Positions 14,561 to 21,804 of a stretch of DNA of 28,076 bases are shown here, one piece after another. The stretch lies in the IMG/VR virus record IMGVR_UViG_3300009104_000686, positions 1-28,076 of that record; one strand, given 5' to 3'. How positions within the stretch are numbered: position 1 is the first letter of the stretch; each line of letters starts with the position of its first letter. The stretch comes from a virus. The notes under the pieces are model-generated. The model saw only the letters and a program-made list of their open reading frames with translations. It was not told the DNA's origin and searched no databases. The position numbers were made by a program, and so were the translations under genes.

Positions 14561-14588
14561 AAAAAAAGGGACCAAAAGGTCCCTTTTT
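14561..14588 (-). terminator. Strong intrinsic terminator
   Basis: A perfect 11-bp stem (14563-14573 with 14578-14588, core AGGGACC/GGTCCCT) with an AAAA or TTTT loop is flanked by A and T runs on both sides, so it can work in either direction. It lies just after the SAP-like membrane protein gene and separates it from the curli cassette. Confidence 0.9.
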
Positions 14589-14607
14589 AATAATCCGTGA
14601 GGACTAA

Positions 14608-14919
14608 TTATAATTCTTCGGTTTCATCACCATCGGAATTATCTTTCAGTTGCGAGTGTATCTCGTTGATAACTTGAGCTTTCGTACCACTCTTCTTAAC
14701 TTTAAGAGAGTTTTTGTCAGCAAGGTCAAGAAGTTGAACTTTGGTTAATGTTTTCAGTTCAGCTTTGGAAGTAATTCCATTGTCGTTCTTATCAGCGACT
14801 GGTACCGGTCTCGGTCTTGGTGCTGGTGTCGAACTTACTTTACTACCTTTATCTTTCTTATCAAAGAAAGCGAAGTAAATAACAACTAATACGACTACAA
14901 TTGCAATTGCGTATTCCAT
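14608..14919 (-). CDS. Membrane-anchored protein with SAP/Rho-N-like domain (103 aa)
   Basis: One hydrophobic helix (about residues 4-19, AIAIVVVLVVIYFAFF) is followed by a basic, Pro-rich linker and a C-terminal SAP or Rho-N-type helix-loop-helix (about 55-92: LKTLTKVQLLDLADKNSLKV, then GTKAQVINEI). Such domains usually bind nucleic acid; here it would sit under the membrane. TAGGAG lies 8 bases before the ATG. A promoter lies at 14950-14978 and a strong terminator follows, so it is likely a single-gene unit. The function is unknown. Confidence 0.75.
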   Translation of the reverse strand: MEYAIAIVVVLVVIYFAFFDKKDKGSKVSSTPAPRPRPVPVADKNDNGITSKAELKTLTKVQLLDLADKNSLKVKKSGTKAQVINEIHSQLKDNSDGDETEEL

Positions 14920-14949
14920 AATATACTCCTATTTCAATTATGAAACTCC

Positions 14950-14978
14950 ATATTAACACTGGAGTTTAAAATTGACAA
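14950..14978 (-). promoter_or_regulatory. Predicted promoter, CCCCTTG family
   Basis: On the minus strand AAAAAACCCC is followed by -35 TTGTCA (14973-14978), a 17-bp spacer and -10 TAATAT (14950-14955). The expected start near 14943 gives a 24-base leader for the SAP-like gene. An inverted repeat AAACTCCA/TGGAGTTT (14944-14968) covers the -10. Confidence 0.6.
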
Positions 14979-14992
14979 GGGGTTTTTTGGGA

Positions 14993-15169
14993 TTATTTGT
15001 CTTTTGCTTTACCAACATTAAATGCAAACCAATCAAGGACTTTATAAGCCTTCTTGACTAGACCATCATCTACTGGTGTTGGTGTAAGGGCTGCTATTAG
15101 TGAAGCGCCTGCAACTATCCAAGGGATTAATTGAAGCCATCCGACTACCCATGTAAGAAATTCTAACAT
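14993..15169 (-). CDS. Small membrane protein (58 aa)
   Basis: The frame starts MLEFLTWVVGWLQLIPWIVAG, with a first hydrophobic helix running to about residue 29 (ASLIAALTP), then a soluble tail ending GKAKDK. A GGAGG ribosome site lies 7 bases upstream of the ATG, and a CATAAATA box lies at 15222-15229. Size and hydrophobicity fit a small holin or membrane accessory protein, but there is no recognised family. The gap to RegA holds nothing else I can see. Confidence 0.7.
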   Translation of the reverse strand: MLEFLTWVVGWLQLIPWIVAGASLIAALTPTPVDDGLVKKAYKVLDWFAFNVGKAKDK

Positions 15170-15221
15170 TTCTATCCTCCATTGTTTAAAAATAAAAGTT
15201 AATTATTACTATTAACGATGG

Positions 15222-15229
15222 TATTTATG
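15222..15229 (-). promoter_or_regulatory. Late-promoter-like box before the 58-aa membrane protein
   Basis: The minus strand reads CATAAATA, overlapping the regA stop codon, about 50 bases before the next ATG. It resembles the T4 late promoter TATAAATA with one mismatch. The evidence is only the match and the position. Confidence 0.35.
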
Positions 15230-15632
15230 AAATATTGTTGCCAATTGAGTATTTTTGGGTGAGTTTCCACTCTGTTTTCTCTTTGTAAGGTATAACTTTT
15301 ATCTGAGAAAGTGGTGCTCTAGGGGTTGCGATTGATGTTGGAATGACTACTGATACTAGATTCCATTGTCTTAATAAGTCAACGATGGTGTTTCTACGGC
15401 CCACATCCGACTCGTCAAAGTTGGTTGGTTTACCATCTAGTTTGAATAGTTCTTTGAAATGGACAATGTAATACTTGCCTCTTTTGTGGAGAATGTGACA
15501 GGACTGAAACAGTTCTTTTTCTTTTCTAGATGCCACACCAATACGAGATAAGGTCTCTCTTATCTTAAGAAAGTCGTCCTTTTCAGGAAATGTGATTTCT
15601 ATTAAGTCCTTTACTAAATCGTTGTCATCCAT
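15225..15632 (-). CDS. regA: RegA translational repressor (135 aa)
   Basis: RegA binds the start regions of early phage mRNAs and blocks their translation. The protein matches T4 RegA along its length: LIEITFPEKDDFLKIRETL, RIG, FQSCHILHKRGKYYIVHFKE, the R-x-x-T/S-I-x-x-LL-x-x-W region and the C-terminal EWKLTQKYSIGN. It is slightly longer than T4 RegA (122 aa) because of an N-terminal extension. ATG 15632 overlaps the end of gene 62, as in T4, so the two are coupled. It is the last gene of the clamp/clamp-loader operon. Confidence 0.95.
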   Translation of the reverse strand: MDDNDLVKDLIEITFPEKDDFLKIRETLSRIGVASRKEKELFQSCHILHKRGKYYIVHFKELFKLDGKPTNFDESDVGRRNTIVDLLRQWNLVSVVIPTSIATPRAPLSQIKVIPYKEKTEWKLTQKYSIGNNIS

Positions 15633-16017
15633 TATTCTTGCCACCAAGTTTCATTCTGTTTTTCAACTCACGATACTGTTTATCATTTAATAACTCTAGA
15701 TATTCTTTAGCTCTTTGTGTTGATACACCAAAGGCATTCTTCACTGTATCTAACTTCTTACTTAAGTAAGGTTTTTGCCATTTCGAAAATCTCTGTCTTT
15801 TTCTAAGAGTATTTATGAAAAACAAGTATTGAAGACGGTTATCCGTACCGTGACGGACATTCATCTCGTTTACAAGAAAAACAGAATCTTGATGATAAGA
15901 TAATGCTTTATTGATTAGGAATGGTTGATAGGCTTTCTCTTCGACATCATCAACCATGATGTCTTTTTTGTCGTAAGAGACCGACTTTACGAAATCAAAC
16001 GGATTTCGTTTGTTCAT
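15625..16017 (-). CDS. 62: Clamp loader small subunit gp62 (130 aa)
   Basis: gp62 joins gp44 to load the sliding clamp onto primed DNA. The segment AYQPFLINKALSYHQDSVF, with VNEMN following, is the family signature, and the position between gp44 and RegA is the T4 order. It is shorter than T4 gp62 (187 aa), as in other marine T4-like phages. The start overlaps the preceding 96-aa gene (ATGA) and the stop overlaps regA. Confidence 0.9.
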   Translation of the reverse strand: MNKRNPFDFVKSVSYDKKDIMVDDVEEKAYQPFLINKALSYHQDSVFLVNEMNVRHGTDNRLQYLFFINTLRKRQRFSKWQKPYLSKKLDTVKNAFGVSTQRAKEYLELLNDKQYRELKNRMKLGGKNNG

Positions 16018-16304
16018 CTTTGAGGATATTCGTATTGTGACTTGCGTAAGAAAGAGTGTAAAAGATTCTCACCTCTCTTCTCAGAACCGAATCTGTGAAT
16101 TTCTTTTCCGTTTTTAGACCTGACAATCACACCATTGTTGTATTGAACATCGGTCACTGGTGAATCGTCTGTATCTGCTGGTCTATCATCGTACCACATA
16201 GATTTTAATTGATGTATATGGACACATTTAACATGCCATGCCCATTCTTCTGCCTCAAGTTTAAGTCTTTGTTTCTCTACCCTTTCATCATATTGGGTCA
16301 TCAT
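16014..16304 (-). CDS. Hypothetical protein between gp44 and gp62 (96 aa)
   Basis: Soluble and charged, with Trp- and His-rich N-terminal half (EEWAWHVKCVHIHQLKSMW) and a short beta segment (GVIVRSKNGKEIHRFG). A GGGAGAAG ribosome site precedes two adjacent ATG codons. It overlaps the gene 62 start, so it is part of the replication operon. I do not recognise a family. Confidence 0.8.
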   Translation of the reverse strand: MMTQYDERVEKQRLKLEAEEWAWHVKCVHIHQLKSMWYDDRPADTDDSPVTDVQYNNGVIVRSKNGKEIHRFGSEKRGENLLHSFLRKSQYEYPQR

Positions 16305-16322
16305 ACTTCTCCCTCTCTACTG

Positions 16323-16352
16323 AAAAAACACCAAAAGATTAACCATAGTGTT
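16323..16352 (-). terminator. Possible weak terminator after gene 44
   Basis: On the minus strand AACACTA (16346-16352) pairs with TGGTGTT (16327-16333) with one G-U pair, followed by a T run. The stem is short and the loop is 12 nt, so it may only attenuate readthrough from gp44 to gp62. Confidence 0.4.
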
Positions 16353-16353
16353 C

Positions 16354-17298
16354 TCATTTGAATTTACACTCACTCATTATTTCAGTAAGACAAGCAACAA
16401 AGTTTATCTCACTGTCCATTGCAAATGCAGATTTGTATTGATAGTCAGCGATAAACAATACAGCGGCAGGTATTGAACTTGGTTCAAGTCGTTGTTCTAA
16501 TGAGTTAAATACTTTCCTATATAGAGTATTGAAGTCATTATCTGAATTCTGTCCTACCCATTTTCTCATGCCAGACCAATTCTTGTCTGCCAACATATCA
16601 ATTAGAGGTGTAAGTTTTTCTTCGGATAATGTCGCTAATAGACCACTATCTATTACACCACTTGCACCATATCTCTGAACTTCATTGATACATCGTCTAA
16701 AATCTGGAAAGAACTTCATAATAAGTTCTACTAAAACCTTTTCGTCATATTCTATATTCTCTTCTTTACAGATATGCTTTAATCTATCTAATGCACCCAT
16801 AGCGAGAGTTTGTTTCTCATTATTAGGTATCGCAAAATCTATAACAGTGCATCTACTATGAAGTGGTGCAATGATACGATTCTTATAATTACATGTGAAT
16901 ATAAACCTACAATTAGAAGAGAACTCTTCTATGAAATTTCTTAATGCAGGTTGAACAGATTCAGCAGATATGTAATCTGCTTCATCTAAAATAACTACTT
17001 TTGGACCACCAGAAAGTGAAACTGTTGATGCAAAGTTTTTGATTTTTGTCCGTAAAGTATCGATAAGGCGGCCCTCATCACTACCATTGATAACTATAAA
17101 GTCAGCTCCTAACTCATTACACAACGCCTTAGCGATGGTTGTTTTGCCTGTCCCAGCAGGACCATTCAATAATAGATTAGGTATTTCTTGATTATCTACG
17201 AACTCTGAGAAACTTTTCTTCACCCCTTTGGGTAAAATTGTGTCCTCAATTGTTTGAGGTCTATATTTCTCTACATATAAAAATTCTGTTTGACTCAT
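16354..17298 (-). CDS. 44: Clamp loader large subunit gp44 (AAA+ ATPase, 314 aa)
   Basis: The ATP-driven motor that opens the gp45 clamp at primer ends. Walker A is GPAGTGKTT (residues 46-54), Walker B is VVILDEAD (D105-E106), a sensor segment reads FTCNYKNR, and an SRC arginine-finger motif follows. Length fits T4 gp44 (319 aa). Its ATG overlaps the stop of the preceding micro-ORF (ATGA). It is downstream of the clamp gene, as in T4. Confidence 0.97.
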   Translation of the reverse strand: MSQTEFLYVEKYRPQTIEDTILPKGVKKSFSEFVDNQEIPNLLLNGPAGTGKTTIAKALCNELGADFIVINGSDEGRLIDTLRTKIKNFASTVSLSGGPKVVILDEADYISAESVQPALRNFIEEFSSNCRFIFTCNYKNRIIAPLHSRCTVIDFAIPNNEKQTLAMGALDRLKHICKEENIEYDEKVLVELIMKFFPDFRRCINEVQRYGASGVIDSGLLATLSEEKLTPLIDMLADKNWSGMRKWVGQNSDNDFNTLYRKVFNSLEQRLEPSSIPAAVLFIADYQYKSAFAMDSEINFVACLTEIMSECKFK

Positions 17299-17402
17299 AA
17301 CTTAAAAGAACGACCCCCACCTGCCGTTTGTGCATTAGACCAAAGATGATGAGATTCTAATACTCCCATGAAAAGAGCGGAGACTGGCGCTTTTTCACAC
17401 AT
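17295..17402 (-). CDS. Possible micro-gene between clamp and clamp loader (35 aa)
   Basis: The frame starts MCEKAPVSALFMGVLESHHLW and ends GGGRSFKL, with AGGAT upstream of the ATG. Its stop overlaps the gp44 start as ATGA, so even if the peptide has no role its translation could set gp44 level. It occupies most of the otherwise empty 120 bases between gp45 and gp44. Confidence 0.45.
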   Translation of the reverse strand: MCEKAPVSALFMGVLESHHLWSNAQTAGGGRSFKL

Positions 17403-17420
17403 TTATATATCCTATATATG

Positions 17421-18086
17421 TTAGGCGTTGTAAGAACTGTCAGGTTCTAACGCAATAAAATACTCTAAATCTATATCTTTATTTTTGAAATGAGATATAC
17501 CTTTAGAAGATACTGCAACCGAGTAGTTGCCATCTAAAACTTTCAAGTTCTCAATCTTGAAGTTCATTGTGAATTTAGAACCATTGCCCTCTCCTACAAC
17601 TCTTGAGAATGTATTTGAAGTTGGATTCTTTTTGTCAGCAACTGACAATTTGATAGTTGTACCATCAGAAGTCATACTTAAATCATTGACGCCTAGAACT
17701 GAAGCAGCCTTCTGCAATTCGGACAATAATGTTGATGATAAATCTATATTGATTTCTGAGTCAGGCATTGTAATCATTTTGTCTACAGTAGTTACCATAC
17801 CCTCAGATGCATAGAAATAAGTCAAAGATGTATCAGCATCAGCAATAGTCAATGATGCTTCATTGAAATTGAAATCTGGATTATCTGTCAGACTTATTGC
17901 ACCTAGAAATTCAACTAGGTTGTATATACTAAACTCTTGATTAAATGTTTCTGGAACATTTGCAACAGCAAGTATGTTTTTCATATTAGATATTGTTCTA
18001 AGTTGATTACCTGCACCAACTTTAATACCTGAATTAATTGTGGCGAAGTTCTTTAATATCGCCTGAGTTTCACTTGAAATTTTCAC
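17421..18086 (-). CDS. 45: Sliding clamp gp45 (221 aa)
   Basis: The trimeric ring that keeps gp43 on DNA and, in T4, activates late transcription. The N terminus ISSETQAILKNFATINSGI matches T4 gp45 (LSKDTTALLKNFATINSGI), and VEFLGAISL, VNDLSMTSDGTTIKLS-type repeats and the end YFIALEPDSS also match. Length is near T4's 228. It overlaps the preceding DUF3310-like gene by 4 bases. The presence of a clamp fits the late-promoter-like boxes, since T4 late transcription uses the clamp. Confidence 0.96.
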   Translation of the reverse strand: MKISSETQAILKNFATINSGIKVGAGNQLRTISNMKNILAVANVPETFNQEFSIYNLVEFLGAISLTDNPDFNFNEASLTIADADTSLTYFYASEGMVTTVDKMITMPDSEINIDLSSTLLSELQKAASVLGVNDLSMTSDGTTIKLSVADKKNPTSNTFSRVVGEGNGSKFTMNFKIENLKVLDGNYSVAVSSKGISHFKNKDIDLEYFIALEPDSSYNA

Positions 18087-18370
18087 TTTTCAGTCTCCTT
18101 ATAAGTATCGTGATTATATAAAGCAAGAAATCCGTAATGGATAACTTTCAACAGGTCGGCACGATTATAACCGTCCTTCTTTCCGTATCGTTGGGCATAT
18201 TTCAAAATATTCCCAATACAAAATCCTTCTCCATGACCACCGTCCATAATGAACTCTGTGGCCTGAAATTTTTCTTTTGAGTAATGTTCTTCATAAGTCT
18301 TGTCTACATAAGAAGAGAACTCGTTTAAGAGTTCTCTTTCGTTATATTTGTAGTCTATACTATTACTCAT
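18083..18370 (-). CDS. DUF3310-like protein (95 aa)
   Basis: The region FCIGNILKYAQRYGKKDGYN, followed by RADLLKVIHYGFLAL, fits DUF3310, a small family common in phages and sometimes described as nucleotide-kinase related without proof. The first 40 residues are variable. The predicted promoter at 18379-18407 would start transcription 2-3 bases before the ATG, and no Shine-Dalgarno is present, so a leaderless message is likely. It leads the clamp operon. Confidence 0.75.
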   Translation of the reverse strand: MSNSIDYKYNERELLNEFSSYVDKTYEEHYSKEKFQATEFIMDGGHGEGFCIGNILKYAQRYGKKDGYNRADLLKVIHYGFLALYNHDTYKETEK

Positions 18371-18378
18371 CTTGTTCC

Positions 18379-18407
18379 ATTATACTCTTGAACCTTTCTA
18401 TCGTCAA
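18379..18407 (-). promoter_or_regulatory. Strong predicted promoter for the clamp operon
   Basis: On the minus strand AAAACCCCA is followed by -35 TTGACG (18402-18407), a 17-bp spacer and a perfect -10 TATAAT (18379-18384). It overlaps no gene except the 8 or so bases just after the cobS-like stop. It belongs to the CCCCTTG promoter family. Confidence 0.8.
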
Positions 18408-18414
18408 TGGGGTT

Positions 18415-19668
18415 TTAGATATAATCATCTTCGATTACAGTATCCTCAGGTTTGACTTCCTCAACAACTTCTTCGTAAGGATTAACTCCTTCATCAACTT
18501 TGGTGTAGAGGTCAAGAACTGCGGCCCTAGTTTCTTCATCGAATCTAGAGATACACATTGTTATTGATTTGAGTTTATCGTTAAACATTCTGAAAGCGTT
18601 TACAATGTGAACAAGTCTTCGAGTTGTTATCACATCATCTATCGCACCTTCGTAGTAAGTTTTTCTGATTATGTCTGCCCAATCAACTAGTTTTTTGCAG
18701 AACTCTTCATCAACTTCGCCACTCAATGCCATTTCTTTTTTAAGAATGTTTCTCTCAGTAGTCACTGGAGGATATTCTTGTTGCATTGTAATCGCAAACC
18801 TTTCAAGCATCGCTTCATTCATAATTTGAGTCCCTATGAACTTGCCATCTTCTGAACCTTGCCCTTTAGTGTTTGCAGTTGCAAGAACTGTGAACCCAGG
18901 TGTTGGTGTCACCCACTCACCAGTTTTCTTGATTAAGTATCCTTTCCCTTCAAGAACTGATTGTAAACACATGAGTTTATTAGACCCTAAGTCAACTTCA
19001 TCAAGAAGTAAGACAGCGCCTTTTCTCATTGCCTTGATAACAGGACCTTCTCTAAAGATAATGTTACCATTTTGTAGAGTGTGTCCACCCATTAAATCAT
19101 CTTCATCAGTTTCGATGGTAATGTTCACTCTGAAAAGTTCCCTTTTCAATTGAGCACAAACTTGTTCAATCATCAAAGTTTTACCATTTCCTGAAAGACC
19201 AGTCACGAAAACTGGAAAGAAGATTTTAGATTTAATGATGTTTTTAACATCTTTATGGTGTCCAAACTGAACATAGTTTGACATCTTCTCAGGAATGATT
19301 TTGACTTTGTCGTCAATTAGATTGACTGCCTCAGTAGCAGCGGCGGCAGGCATATTTGAAACTTGCGGTGCAGGAACAGTCGCAACTTTTAACGGTGCAG
19401 GTTTATTAACTGCAACAGTTGTGCCATGTTCATCAACTGCAAGAATCGGTTGAAGATTGAAAACAGCACCATCTTTAAAATTGTATCTGTTTGATTTCAA
19501 CCAGTAAGGGAAATGTCCCAATGCATCAAATTGTTCTTTAGTGAACTGTAATTGATTAGGATATTTCGTTTTCAATGCCGTGATAAATTCTTTTCTATCA
19601 GGCGTCAGGTGGAAGTTTTGACCACCTATGTCGATTGACTCGGTTGGGTCATATGTCCATTTACTCAT
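18415..19668 (-). CDS. cobS: CobS/MoxR-like AAA+ ATPase (417 aa)
   Basis: The core (about residues 145-340) is a MoxR-type AAA+ domain with Walker A GLSGNGKT, the GGHTLQNG insert, Walker B AVLLLDEVDLG and LATANTKGQG with a following ERF segment. In bacteria CobS works with a VWA partner (CobT) to insert cobalt into hydrogenobyrinate, and cyanophage homologues carry the cobS name. The N-terminal 70 residues, with FHLTPDRKEF and LGHFPYWLK, form an extra domain not present in bacterial CobS. No CobN is visible, so remodelling by a VWA partner at 21804-24269 is at least as likely as cobalamin synthesis. GGAGA precedes the ATG. Confidence 0.9.
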   Translation of the reverse strand: MSKWTYDPTESIDIGGQNFHLTPDRKEFITALKTKYPNQLQFTKEQFDALGHFPYWLKSNRYNFKDGAVFNLQPILAVDEHGTTVAVNKPAPLKVATVPAPQVSNMPAAAATEAVNLIDDKVKIIPEKMSNYVQFGHHKDVKNIIKSKIFFPVFVTGLSGNGKTLMIEQVCAQLKRELFRVNITIETDEDDLMGGHTLQNGNIIFREGPVIKAMRKGAVLLLDEVDLGSNKLMCLQSVLEGKGYLIKKTGEWVTPTPGFTVLATANTKGQGSEDGKFIGTQIMNEAMLERFAITMQQEYPPVTTERNILKKEMALSGEVDEEFCKKLVDWADIIRKTYYEGAIDDVITTRRLVHIVNAFRMFNDKLKSITMCISRFDEETRAAVLDLYTKVDEGVNPYEEVVEEVKPEDTVIEDDYI

Positions 19669-19703
19669 ATAGTCTCCTTGTTAATATTTTTCATCATGTG
19701 TCC

Positions 19704-19733
19704 ATGGTACTAAAAAAGTGTACCTACTGTCAA
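19704..19733 (-). promoter_or_regulatory. Predicted promoter (TTGACA/TACCAT family) for cobS-like gene
   Basis: On the minus strand a perfect -35 TTGACA (19728-19733), an 18-bp spacer and -10 TACCAT (19704-19709). The spacer holds an inverted repeat GGTAC/GTACC whose second arm runs into the -10. The core is almost identical to the site at 24513-24542. Confidence 0.8.
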
Positions 19734-19742
19734 CCATTATTA

Positions 19743-20039
19743 TTACCATTTGTCTTTAACATCTGGTACTCCGTTTACATAATCAAATGGCATCGATATA
19801 CTAGCAGGGTTATGACCACTACCAATATATCTAAATCCTTTCTGAACTGTCATAGGGTCTACATGGTCTAGATATCTATCAACCCAACACCCTTTCCTTT
19901 GACAGTAATCTTCCACTTCAGCATATGTTCCATGAACATACTCTTTGAAGTTTCCTTCTTGGTCTAATACCCTTGCATATTCTTGTTGGTCTATCTGACC
20001 TCTAGGTATCTTTGGTAAATTTAATTCTAATTGTTTCAT
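19743..20039 (-). CDS. Hypothetical protein (98 aa)
   Basis: A small soluble protein with an N-terminal LELNLPKIPRGQID stretch that may be an interaction motif, then an acidic mixed fold. There is no signal or membrane segment. It overlaps the preceding gene by 4 bases (ATGA) and is the last gene of the VWA-peptidase operon. I do not recognise a family. Confidence 0.75.
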   Translation of the reverse strand: MKQLELNLPKIPRGQIDQQEYARVLDQEGNFKEYVHGTYAEVEDYCQRKGCWVDRYLDHVDPMTVQKGFRYIGSGHNPASISMPFDYVNGVPDVKDKW

Positions 20040-21562
20040 AATTTCTCCGGAACTAGTGTCACTTTGCCACTATCATCATTTGTTGAACCTAGTATAGTGC
20101 AAAAGTCACCAACATCCTTGTGGTGATTATGCCAAGTGTTTGCAGTGATTTTCTTAGAAGAAGCAGGACCATCTTTACCTTTTGAACCATTACTTTTCCA
20201 ATCGTTAGGTGCATCTGCTCTGCCACCATTAATATCTGTTATTGTAATCCACATCTTACTACAGTCTTCATTTCTACCAATCAGTAAGAAGTCCATTGTT
20301 GATGCCGTTTTAGCGGTACCTGAACCATCACCGCCTGCCCACCCATTCATAGAACCTTGGTCTTCATTTATCAATGTCACTTTAACTTCAATAACTGGAA
20401 TGTGATATCCCTCTTTTGAAGTTTTGTATCTTTCGCCATCAATTAAACCTCTAACTTCAACATCGAATACACTATCATTTTCTTTACCTTCTGAGTATGC
20501 ATCATATCCATATTCTCTCATAACAAGAGTCATAGCAGACATAGCACTATGCGAACAACCACTTGATATTGCACTTTGACTTTCGCCTGCAATCTTACTG
20601 AATACAATTTTTACTTTACCCTCACCTGGAACAACTGCGACTGCACCAAATTTTTGTTCTAGAAAATCTTTAAATAACTTTACGAATCTCTTTTGCATCT
20701 TCTTAGATTTTTTGAATAACTTCCAAAAGTGTTTCGCATCTGTAATACATTCTGCATAATTTTCATCTATAGCAAACTCTAATGCCTTTGCAGGAGTTGT
20801 GCAACTTTTACCATTGAACTTCTTATCTACATCAATAATCTTGAACCATTTTCTTGCTTCTTTATCACCCACAAAGTCAATCAATTGAAGCCCTTTCAAT
20901 AAATGTGTATTACTTATATCTCTATCTTTGGCAAAGTTTTTTCTCTCTTTAGCACAAAAAGAATAGTTTTTTGTTTCTTTATAGTTTCCTGTTAAGTCAA
21001 CCTTTCTATCTTCTGCCAACATTTTTCTCATGGCGTTAAACTCTTGACAGTTGGTCAACCAACTCTTCATATTTCTTACTAATAAGTTTCTTCCGTTTTG
21101 TGATGATAATATCTGTGCATCGTCAAACTCACTTCTATTTGGGTCAAACCATATGTCTTCTGGACAAATATAAACTCTTACAAGTTCAAGACCAGTCTTA
21201 GTAGTCATGAAAACTCTACAATCACCATTTCTTATGAAACAATAACCATCTATTGCAACTGCTTCTGTATTACCTACACCATCATAATCAATCTTTGAGT
21301 TTTCTAATAACCCCTCTACACCATAACCTAAATCATATAACTTTCGAACATTAGGGTCTTCATCGTGTGGATTCTTTTCGAAGAGTTCAAACTCTGGATA
21401 CATTTTTCTATTTGCAGGACTAGGTCTCAACAATTCAGCAGGCATTAGAAATGTATAAGATTGTTTACCATACTCTTTACTGTTTAATGCCTCTATGAAT
21501 TCTGGATATTCACAACCCACAAACTGTTTCAATTCAGATAATATTTTTTCTCTTTGTTTCAT
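20036..21562 (-). CDS. Possible ParB-like/nuclease-like protein (508 aa)
   Basis: The N-terminal part has the marks of a ParB/DUF262-like fold: LLRPSPANR (residues 44-52) followed by NGDCRV (112-117) and a TG-x-x-x-VRVYI strand, as in the LxPSxxNxR and DGxHR motifs. The C-terminal part contains IPVIEVKV with E392-x-K394, an arrangement compatible with a PD-(D/E)XK nuclease, then TASTMDFLLIG and NTWHNHH. Neither is proved, and the middle 200 residues are Lys-rich and unassigned. It is coupled to both neighbours by 4-base overlaps. A DNA-targeting role is inference; structure prediction would decide. Confidence 0.6.
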   Translation of the reverse strand: MKQREKILSELKQFVGCEYPEFIEALNSKEYGKQSYTFLMPAELLRPSPANRKMYPEFELFEKNPHDEDPNVRKLYDLGYGVEGLLENSKIDYDGVGNTEAVAIDGYCFIRNGDCRVFMTTKTGLELVRVYICPEDIWFDPNRSEFDDAQILSSQNGRNLLVRNMKSWLTNCQEFNAMRKMLAEDRKVDLTGNYKETKNYSFCAKERKNFAKDRDISNTHLLKGLQLIDFVGDKEARKWFKIIDVDKKFNGKSCTTPAKALEFAIDENYAECITDAKHFWKLFKKSKKMQKRFVKLFKDFLEQKFGAVAVVPGEGKVKIVFSKIAGESQSAISSGCSHSAMSAMTLVMREYGYDAYSEGKENDSVFDVEVRGLIDGERYKTSKEGYHIPVIEVKVTLINEDQGSMNGWAGGDGSGTAKTASTMDFLLIGRNEDCSKMWITITDINGGRADAPNDWKSNGSKGKDGPASSKKITANTWHNHHKDVGDFCTILGSTNDDSGKVTLVPEKL

Positions 21563-21804
21563 TCTATGTCCTTAAGTAATCTCTCCATATCAATTGCGAT
21601 AGAAGTCTTCTTACCCTTTCTCTTGGTGGTATAAGAATCATTGTTAACCCAAAATCTAAATGCCTTACATTCAACCTCTTCTTCAGCACACAAAGCTTGC
21701 CTAGGGCAATTAAACTTAACGCATGGTCCTACACCAACACTAACTATTGCTTCTTGAAACTTGTCGTAATTGACAGATTCAATTATTTCCATTTTTATTG
21801 CCAT
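21559..21804 (-). CDS. Small Cys-rich protein (81 aa)
   Basis: Four cysteines in CVKFNCPRQALCAEEEVEC, with spacings of 5, 6 and 7 residues between successive cysteines, sit in the middle third and could bind zinc or an iron-sulfur cluster; the pattern matches no ribbon I can name. The tail has a basic KRKGKK stretch. It begins and ends with 4-base or 1-base overlaps to its neighbours, so it is expressed with the VWA-peptidase. Confidence 0.75.
   Translation of the reverse strand: MAIKMEIIESVNYDKFQEAIVSVGVGPCVKFNCPRQALCAEEEVECKAFRFWVNNDSYTTKRKGKKTSIAIDMERLLKDIE

Noticed and set aside
15810-15817. A third CATAAATA box
   Set aside because: It lies inside the gp62 coding sequence with no gene start at a suitable distance downstream, so it is probably chance.
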